Shown here piece after piece: positions 45,584 through 50,024 of a stretch of 50,024 nt of DNA. How positions within the stretch are numbered: the stretch's first letter is position 1; each line of letters starts with the position of its first letter. The notes under the pieces were generated by a model. That model was not told where the DNA came from and did no database searches. It saw nothing but the letters and a program-made list of their open reading frames with translations. Made by a program: the position numbers and the translations under genes. Origin of the DNA: Flavobacteriales bacterium (lineage in GTDB: Bacteria > Bacteroidota > Bacteroidia > Flavobacteriales > UBA7312); contig JADHMO010000012.1 in NCBI GenBank assembly GCA_016779995.1, positions 1 through 50,024 on the forward strand, written 5' to 3'.

Positions 45584-46060
45584 ATGGCTAAAAATTATGA
45601 TAATATTAACGACTTATTACATAATTACTCTGAAAAACATAATATTTTAGAAAAGAAAAATATTGATTATTTTCTAGAAATCTCTGTTATCGCTATCATC
45701 GATAAGAACATTACAATAATGAAATATGTCATAGATTATTTCAAAAATGAAAATCAAATATTCAATAGTGACTACATGTTATTTTATCTGAATATTTATT
45801 TTTTAATGTGCTCTTTTTATTACAAGTTCACCAAAGAGAAAAATCTTGAAAAACAATATTTCAAATTATTTAATTTTGACGAAATTAGATACAGTTACGA
45901 AGATATTGTTAGTGTATTTTTACTAATATATAATCATTCTAACGAAACGAAAATCGCTAATAGAAAAAGGATTAGAGATGAATTCATCAGCTTACATAAA
46001 ACTTTAAACTATAAGAAGTTTTCTATTGATTATTTTGATAATTACTTTACAACAAAATAG
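45584..46060 (+). pseudogene. C-terminal part of the interrupted regulator
   Basis: These 158 codons from ATG 45584 are in the same frame as 44774-45538. The intervening in-frame codons read NLHPVLCSRLLSVKI and look like coding sequence of a helical-repeat protein rather than spacer. The segment itself is alpha-helical (YFLEISVIAIIDKNITIMKY, MLFYLNIYFLMCSFYYKF), with no signal peptide and no recognised domain. It could be expressed separately from ATG 45584 or TTG 45554, or be a dead 3' fragment. I favour a fragment of one ancestral gene spanning 44774-46060. Confidence 0.55.
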
Positions 46061-46117
46061 TTAAGGAATTGAGCATCTGGTCTTTCTTAAATATAAAAGC
46101 TGAAAATTTGGTCTGTT

Positions 46118-46222
46118 AATAAACTTAATTGCCTACCTAAGCTTTTTTTAGCAAAACTGTTAATTATTTACTTCATTCAAACTAAATTATTAGATTTGAA
46201 GCAACTTAACTATTCAATTATG
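46118..46222 (+). repeat. Leader repeat, copy 1
   Basis: This leader is shared with 47024-47146. The most conserved stretch, 46172-46230 against 47096-47154, differs at only about 4 of 59 positions and includes the -7 box, the start codon and the first codons of the signal peptide. The upstream part is related but more diverged (ATAAACTTA ... CCTAAGCT). Confidence 0.8.
46191..46198 (+). promoter_or_regulatory. -7 promoter box in leader copy 1
   Basis: TAGATTTG fits TAnnTTTG and ends 21 bases before ATG 46220. The identical box recurs at 47115-47122 in leader copy 2, at the same distance from its start codon. Confidence 0.65.
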
Positions 46223-46651
46223 AAAGCATTTTTTTATCTACTTATCCTTTTAACTATCTCAACTTTTTACTCTTGTGGTGATGAAGAAGAAGTTACTATG
46301 AATGAAAATTTAGTTTATACAATTTTTGATATTACAAATGGAAATGGTAGGTCCTTTAATGTAATGACTCAAGCTGGAAGTGAATCTTTTACAGCCAACT
46401 CCAATAGTTTTTCATTTACTACTAATACATTTTCTGCCACAGCATTAAGTGGAACTACATTTTATTACATGATGCAATTATACTTTGACTATGCAAATAA
46501 TGATGGATGTGTAGATGTAAATGCAAAAACATATCTTAACGGGAGCCTATATGAAAATAGAAGTTATTCAATAGGGTATGCTAATTTTCCAACAGACCTT
46601 TGTCCTAATAACACTACTATTGGTGAAATGTATGGTATTATTGCAGATTAG
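46220..46651 (+). CDS. Lipoprotein of unknown function
   Basis: This 143-residue exported lipoprotein has the signal FFYLLILLTISTFYSC and the +1 lipid-modified Cys followed by Gly-Asp-Glu-Glu. The mature part is rich in Ser/Thr/Asn/Tyr with alternating beta strands (SFTANSNSFSFTTNTFSATA) and two further Cys residues (DGCVDV, DLCPNN) that may form a disulfide. No known domain was recognised. ATG 46220 is set by the -7 box and by the matching start of the gene at 47144. Its leader and downstream tail/terminator are nearly the same as those of that gene, but the mature protein is unrelated. Confidence 0.75.
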   Translation: MKAFFYLLILLTISTFYSCGDEEEVTMNENLVYTIFDITNGNGRSFNVMTQAGSESFTANSNSFSFTTNTFSATALSGTTFYYMMQLYFDYANNDGCVDVNAKTYLNGSLYENRSYSIGYANFPTDLCPNNTTIGEMYGIIAD

Positions 46652-46704
46652 ATTACATCTCAGTCTAATCCAACTATTCTAAAGAAATTTTAAACTTGCA
46701 GTTA

Positions 46705-46754
46705 AAACTGATACTTCAGTAAATTCTAAACCCTCACTTTTTAGTGAGGGTTTT
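46705..46754 (+). repeat. Tail/terminator repeat, copy 1
   Basis: These 50 bases match 49364-49413 with two mismatches. In the second copy the first 18 bases encode the last residues of a T9SS tail (KLILQ and stop). Here the same codons (KLILQ stop) lie about 50 bases beyond the lipoprotein stop, so they look like a leftover gene end. Confidence 0.8.
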
Positions 46755-46757
46755 AAT
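46728..46757. terminator. Bidirectional intrinsic terminator
   Basis: AAACCCTCACT (46728-46738), a TTTT loop and AGTGAGGGTTT (46743-46753) form a perfect 11-bp stem followed by a T-rich run. A-rich bases lead in on the other side, so it can end both the lipoprotein gene and the convergent Cys-rich lipoprotein gene. Confidence 0.8.
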
Positions 46758-46763
46758 TTAAAT

Positions 46764-46967
46764 CTATTTACATTCACAACCAAAGGCCTCGATAACTGCA
46801 ACAGTTTGGTCATATTCATCTTTACTATCAAAGTCACTTTCACATACTTCTGATTGGTCTAAAGTAACTTCTGAAGGGCAATCTGCACATTCTACACATT
46901 TTTTACCACAAGACATAAATGTAAAAGATGAAATAAAAAGAATTGATAAAATTAATTTGAAATTCAT
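46764..46967 (-). CDS. Small Cys-rich lipoprotein
   Basis: This 67-residue protein has a signal peptide with a lipobox (SILFISSFTFMSC; Cys20). The short mature part carries six more Cys (24, 27, 30, 42, 64, 66), with KKCVECADCPSE near its start and GCECK at the end. Acidic residues dominate between them. The Cys pattern suggests disulfides or metal binding outside the inner membrane. It lies between two plus-strand secreted genes, with its own -7 box at 46993-47000. No family was recognised, but the intact signal, promoter and terminator argue that it is a real gene. Confidence 0.75.
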   Translation of the reverse strand: MNFKLILSILFISSFTFMSCGKKCVECADCPSEVTLDQSEVCESDFDSKDEYDQTVAVIEAFGCECK

Positions 46968-46992
46968 AATGGTTAAGTTTAATAATTAGATT

Positions 46993-47000
46993 CAAATATA
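46993..47000 (-). promoter_or_regulatory. -7 promoter box for the Cys-rich lipoprotein
   Basis: The minus strand reads TATATTTG (TAnnTTTG), 25 bases before ATG 46967. Confidence 0.55.
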
Positions 47001-47023
47001 TTAAATTTCTAATTCTATCCTAT

Positions 47024-47146
47024 CACTTACCAATAAACTTAGTGACTTATTAGTTAGCTCCTAAGCTCTTTACATAAGTACTTATATTGTACTATTTCAT
47101 TCAAACTAAATTATTAGATTTGAGGGCACTTAACTATTCAATTATG
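47024..47146 (+). repeat. Leader repeat, copy 2
   Basis: This is the second copy of the leader described at 46118-46222; the best-conserved part is 47096-47154. A third, degraded relative occurs near 49437-49540 (CCAATAAATTTAGTGA and TTTCATTCAACAAAATTAT), where the -7 box is lost. Confidence 0.75.
47115..47122 (+). promoter_or_regulatory. -7 promoter box in leader copy 2
   Basis: TAGATTTG ends 21 bases before ATG 47144, exactly as in copy 1. Confidence 0.65.
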
Positions 47147-49381
47147 AAAACATTATTTACTCTACTTATTTTATTGATTCCATTTATTGGAATTTCACAA
47201 ACTGTTTATGTTACTAACACTAATGACTCTGGTCCAGGCTCTCTTAGAGATGCAGTTATTAACGCATCTGATGGAACTACTATTAGATTTGATGAGAGTA
47301 TTAATAATCAAACAATTACTTTATCAAGCAGTTTAACTTCTAATGCCAACATTAGAATTGTTGGTAATGCTGATGACCAAACATCATCATTGATTAAATT
47401 TGATAACTCCTTTTTTTCTTACGGTGAGTTAATAATTGATAGTATTGACATTCATCCTAATTCATTACAAGATTTTGTTTTTTTCCACATATACAATGAC
47501 TTTCAATTTATAAATTCATATGCCTATAATATTGAATCAAGTGCTAAAATCTTTTCAATTCAGTCTGAAAATAGCGATATAAATATTAACATTCAAAATA
47601 GTAATTTTATAAATATTCCTGGTAAATTATTTTATTTACATTCTCCCAATATAAATTTTGATTTAAGTTTTTGCTATGGAAATAACATAAATACATTTAT
47701 AGATGATTTTATATTAAATGGGTCCTCTGATATATCAATTTCATATTCAGAATTTAATAATTCAAAGATTATCACCAATACAGCAATCGAAAAATTAGAA
47801 ATTTTTAACTCAACATTTAATAATTTTGATATTTCAAATTCAAATGGCCTCAATATGTCTTATTATTATCTAGGTGAAAACATAAATTTAAATATAGATT
47901 CATCATCTTTTTACAATTCTAATTTAAATTTTAACCCTAGCTTAGGTTATGAAATTTTTACTGATTTACAAATAGCTAATTCTAACTTTAATAATTGTTT
48001 TTTAGAATTTCGTGGTCAGGGAAATCTTGAAAATGTCGATATAAACAATTTTGAATCTTTAGCGTTAGAATTAATAAGCATTAATAATTCAACAATATCA
48101 TCAAATGGATCACAAAACAATTTTATGACATTTTCTTTGGATAGTTATGATGCTAATTACAGCCTAGATTTTAATAAAAATATTTTTGATTGTGATATTC
48201 TATTAAATGGAAATGAACTAGTTGATAATTACACTTTTATTGAAAGTTCACTCAATGGGAATTTATCAACAAATGACATAGATAACTTAAGTTTAGTTTC
48301 TTGTATTTTAAAAGATAATGATAATTTAAGTTTAGTAATTGATAACGAACAATGTCAAAATTGTAACACTTTTATAAAATCGTCATTTTTTAGTAATAAC
48401 CAAGGTGGTTTTTATTCATTTAATTATATGATTTATCAATTTGGAGGTAATTTAGAAATTGAAAATTCTACATTTTACAATAATGATAATGTAATTTATT
48501 TTGGTTCTGGAACTGATATCAGCGTTAAATCTTCAACATTTTATCAAAATGAAATTGGTTTAAATCTTATTCAATGGCAGCCTGAGGAGACAGGCTCTGT
48601 AACTTTTTATAATAGTATAGTTGGTCATATTAACTTTACATTTGGAAGTTCTATAATTGCTTCTGGTTATAATATTTTTAGTAATTCATTAAACAATTTA
48701 CCTGAAACTAATTTTGATGGTATTTCTGATTTAAATCTTTCATTGATTGATGATAATTCATCAATAACACCTTACCTTTTAGCAGATTATTGTAGTATAG
48801 CACACGACAATGGCGACCCTAATTTTGAGGGTTCAATTGTTAATACAGAAGTTCCTGTTAACATAAAAGATATTGGATCAGCAGAAAGAACAGATATTTG
48901 TGATGAAAATGAATCCACTTGGTCTTGTAATAATGAATTTGCTTGTGTTGAATTATCTGACGGAAGTGGAAATTTTCAATCTCTAGAAGAATGCGAATCT
49001 AACTGTTCAGTTATAATTGAAGATAGTTGGAATTGTGTTAACGATGCTTGTGTAGACCCATTAGATGGAAGTGGTGAATTTTCTACTTTAAACGATTGTG
49101 AACAAGTATGTCAAAATATATCTTCAATTAATGAAAATTTAATTGATGTAAATATATTCCCTAACCCCTCATCTAACATTTTTAATCTTGAATTTAACTC
49201 AGATTCTGAAACTGAAATTTTAGTGACAAATATCTTAGGAGAGCAAGTTTATTTTGAATCTATAAATACTTTAGGGGAGCTTTATACTCAAATAGATTTA
49301 TCTAATGAGCAAAAAGGTGTTTACAACCTCACTATTAAAACCTCTGATAGAATAAGTAATCATAAACTGATTCTTCAGTAA
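47144..49381 (+). CDS. Large secreted beta-helix-like protein with T9SS tail
   Basis: This is a 745-residue surface protein. The start at 47144 gives the signal peptide KTLFTLLILLIPFIGISQ. The N-terminal segment TVYVTNTNDSGPGSLRDAV is the usual beginning of CSLREA/choice-of-anchor-Q type proteins. The long middle (about 50-580) has many short Asn/Ser/Phe/Ile turns (NSNFINIPG, NSTFNNFDIS, NSTFYNNDNV, KSSTFYQNE), consistent with a right-handed parallel beta-helix. Two Cys modules follow (WSCNNEFACVELSDGSG and WNCVNDACVDPLDGSG). A type A T9SS tail (VNIFPNPSSNIFNLEF to KLILQ) ends it. Ligand or enzyme activity unknown; no catalytic motif was seen. Confidence 0.88.
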   Translation: MKTLFTLLILLIPFIGISQTVYVTNTNDSGPGSLRDAVINASDGTTIRFDESINNQTITLSSSLTSNANIRIVGNADDQTSSLIKFDNSFFSYGELIIDSIDIHPNSLQDFVFFHIYNDFQFINSYAYNIESSAKIFSIQSENSDININIQNSNFINIPGKLFYLHSPNINFDLSFCYGNNINTFIDDFILNGSSDISISYSEFNNSKIITNTAIEKLEIFNSTFNNFDISNSNGLNMSYYYLGENINLNIDSSSFYNSNLNFNPSLGYEIFTDLQIANSNFNNCFLEFRGQGNLENVDINNFESLALELISINNSTISSNGSQNNFMTFSLDSYDANYSLDFNKNIFDCDILLNGNELVDNYTFIESSLNGNLSTNDIDNLSLVSCILKDNDNLSLVIDNEQCQNCNTFIKSSFFSNNQGGFYSFNYMIYQFGGNLEIENSTFYNNDNVIYFGSGTDISVKSSTFYQNEIGLNLIQWQPEETGSVTFYNSIVGHINFTFGSSIIASGYNIFSNSLNNLPETNFDGISDLNLSLIDDNSSITPYLLADYCSIAHDNGDPNFEGSIVNTEVPVNIKDIGSAERTDICDENESTWSCNNEFACVELSDGSGNFQSLEECESNCSVIIEDSWNCVNDACVDPLDGSGEFSTLNDCEQVCQNISSINENLIDVNIFPNPSSNIFNLEFNSDSETEILVTNILGEQVYFESINTLGELYTQIDLSNEQKGVYNLTIKTSDRISNHKLILQ

Positions 49382-49413
49382 ATTCTAAACCCTCACTTTT
49401 TAGTGGGGGTTTT
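49364..49413 (+). repeat. Tail/terminator repeat, copy 2
   Basis: This pairs with 46705-46754 (two mismatches in 50 bases). It covers the last five codons and stop of the beta-helix-like gene plus the terminator. Confidence 0.8.
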
Positions 49414-49415
49414 TT
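49387..49415 (+). terminator. Intrinsic terminator
   Basis: AAACCCTCACT (49387-49397), a TTTT loop and AGTGGGGGTTT (49402-49412) form an 11-bp stem with one G-T wobble, followed by a T-run. It is the same hairpin as at 46728-46753. Confidence 0.8.
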
Positions 49416-49570
49416 ATTACACCCCACTCTACTTATCACTACCAATAAATTTAGTGAAATAGAAGAATCCCCTTGTAACACATACTTAATTGTTGCCATA
49501 GTTAATTAGTTTTTTTTCATTCAACAAAATTATGTGGTTTTAGTCAACGCTTAGTCAACCAAACACCAAT

Positions 49571-49600
49571 TTATATGGGCTTATGTGGGTTTAAATGGGT
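49571..49600 (+). repeat. Three phased 10-bp direct repeats
   Basis: Units TTATATGGGC, TTATGTGGGT and TTAAATGGGT follow each other without gaps, giving a 10-bp period close to one helical turn. They are candidate protein-binding sites, possibly arm sites of a tyrosine recombinase. Confidence 0.6.
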
Positions 49601-49679
49601 AAAAAATAATTAGTTTGAAAAGTTATAAAAAACTGATATTCAATTGCTTACAAGCCTAATCACTGGTGAAAAATAGACA

Positions 49680-49705
49680 TAAAAAAAGGGAGCGCAAACT
49701 CCCTC
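49680..49705 (-). terminator. Intrinsic terminator, minus strand
   Basis: GGGAG (49688-49692), a six-base loop and CTCCC (49699-49703) form the stem. On the minus strand it is followed by a run of T. It lies directly downstream of the tRNA 3'-end fragment and was probably the terminator of the original tRNA gene. Confidence 0.7.
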
Positions 49706-49708
49706 TAG

Positions 49709-49724
49709 CGGTCTGGACGGAACT
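49709..49724 (-). other. tRNA 3'-end fragment, likely attachment-site core
   Basis: The minus strand reads AGTTCCGTCCAGACCG, matching the T-stem 3' side, acceptor strand CCAGACC and discriminator G that I recall for Bacteroidetes tRNA-Asp. The rest of a tRNA (T-loop, anticodon arm, D-arm, 5' acceptor GGTCTGG) is absent upstream on that strand. A lone tRNA 3' end beside a tyrosine recombinase gene is the usual footprint of an integrated element. The tRNA identity is an inference. Confidence 0.6.
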
Positions 49725-49733
49725 CCCAAATAG

Positions 49734-49753
49734 TTTACGAGGATTTACAAGGA
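49734..49753 (+). repeat. Two 10-bp direct repeats beside the tRNA fragment
   Basis: TTTACGAGGA and TTTACAAGGA are adjacent units differing at one base, 10 bases past the tRNA fragment on the recombinase side. Confidence 0.5.
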
Positions 49754-49874
49754 TTGACAATATAACCTAGTAAATTAAAGTTTTTATAAAATCTGTCAAA
49801 AACTCAGTTCATCCGTGAATAACTAGGTAACCAAAAAAGTGTTAAACAAACTGTTAAACACTTATTTTTGAGAT

Positions 49875-50024
49875 GTGAAAGTCAATTTTTACATAGGGAC
49901 TAGAGATAATATACTTTTAAGCATAAGCTATAACGGTAAACGATTGCAAACAACAATTGGTTTACAATGCTCCAAAAAGAATTGGAACTCTAATAAGCAA
50001 AGAGTGAAAAGCTCAGTTTCTAAT
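49875..50024 (+). CDS. Tyrosine recombinase (integrase), 3' end cut by window edge
   Basis: Fifty codons are visible from GTG 49875, beginning VKVNFYIGTRDNILLSISYN and continuing GKRLQTTIGLQCSKKNW and KQRVK. This is the pattern of the N-terminal arm DNA-binding domain of Bacteroidetes tyrosine recombinases, where short beta strands end in a K.WN..KQRVK segment. GTG is the start because a TGA at 49869-49871 closes the frame upstream. The catalytic domain lies outside the window. It probably moves an integrative element inserted at the adjacent tRNA end. A palindrome-like GTTAAACA pair lies 15 bases upstream and may regulate it. Confidence 0.75.
   Translation, partial: MKVNFYIGTRDNILLSISYNGKRLQTTIGLQCSKKNWNSNKQRVKSSVSN

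Larger units (their letters stand above)
49416..49874. other. Gene-free stretch with integration-site features
   Basis: No gene was recognised here. In order it holds: a degraded third leader copy (about 49437-49540); a direct repeat TTAGTCAAC at 49540 and 49551; three 10-bp units at 49571, 49581 and 49591; a minus-strand terminator with a tRNA 3'-end fragment (49680-49724); two 10-bp units at 49734 and 49744; an inverted repeat ACCTAGT/ACTAGGT at 49765-49771 and 49822-49828; and a GTTAAACA pair at 49841 and 49853 just before the recombinase gene. Confidence 0.7.

Noticed and set aside
49709-49790. A complete tRNA gene on the minus strand
   Set aside because: Only the 3' end matches. There is no T-loop TTCGA, no anticodon arm, no D-arm and no GGTCTGG 5' acceptor strand at the right distance.

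Overview
This AT-rich window looks like a chromosomal segment from a marine-type Bacteroidetes, most likely Flavobacteriales. The evidence is several secreted proteins with type IX secretion (T9SS) C-terminal tails, Bacteroidetes -7 promoter boxes (TAnnTTTG) in front of many genes, almost no Shine-Dalgarno signal, and a known Bacteroidetes gene neighbourhood (RSH - fur - purA - OstA-like - Fe-S module - MlaD-like - amidase - LptD-like). No rRNA, complete tRNA or CRISPR array was seen.

Layout. (1) 1-6683, plus strand: 3' part of fumarylacetoacetase, a (p)ppGpp synthetase/hydrolase, a Fur-family regulator, adenylosuccinate synthetase and an OstA-like LPS-transport protein. (2) 6691-13006, minus strand: a lineage-specific secreted protein, then a compact run of a small conserved protein, a CCG-type Fe-S protein, a HAD-like protein, a membrane 4Fe-4S protein, an MlaD-like protein and a cell-wall amidase. 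A divergent LptD-like gene follows at 13065-15548. (3) 15542-24928, minus strand: an exopolysaccharide operon with a Wza-like exporter, a Wzc-like tyrosine autokinase with a tyrosine-rich tail, three GT4 glycosyltransferases, one unusual GT-B protein and a Wzy-like polymerase, ending in a glutamine amidotransferase (PabA/TrpG). (4) 24966-33165, minus strand: an alpha/beta hydrolase, a T9SS choice-of-anchor protein, and the topoisomerase IV genes parE and parC with an uncharacterised membrane-protein gene between them. (5) 33306-39346, plus strand: M61 peptidase, UbiA prenyltransferase, fused E1 2-oxoacid dehydrogenase, MurQ etherase and a small membrane protein. (6) 39350-41094, minus strand: an SDR oxidoreductase and a secreted nuclease/phosphatase-fold protein, which faces a 996-residue paralog at 41176-44166.

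(7) 44167-50024 is the accessory part. It holds a paralog of the membrane protein found between parE and parC, a putative regulator split by a single in-frame TAA, and two secreted-protein genes that share nearly identical promoter/signal-peptide heads and tail/terminator sequences around unrelated bodies. A small Cys-rich lipoprotein gene lies between those two on the other strand. At the right edge are a tRNA 3'-end fragment with its terminator, several phased short direct repeats, and the first 50 codons of a tyrosine recombinase that runs off the window.

The observations most worth following up are the same-head/same-tail gene units at 46118-49560, the interrupted regulator at 44774-46060 with its membrane partner and the second copy inside the topoisomerase IV operon, and the integration junction at 49540-50024.
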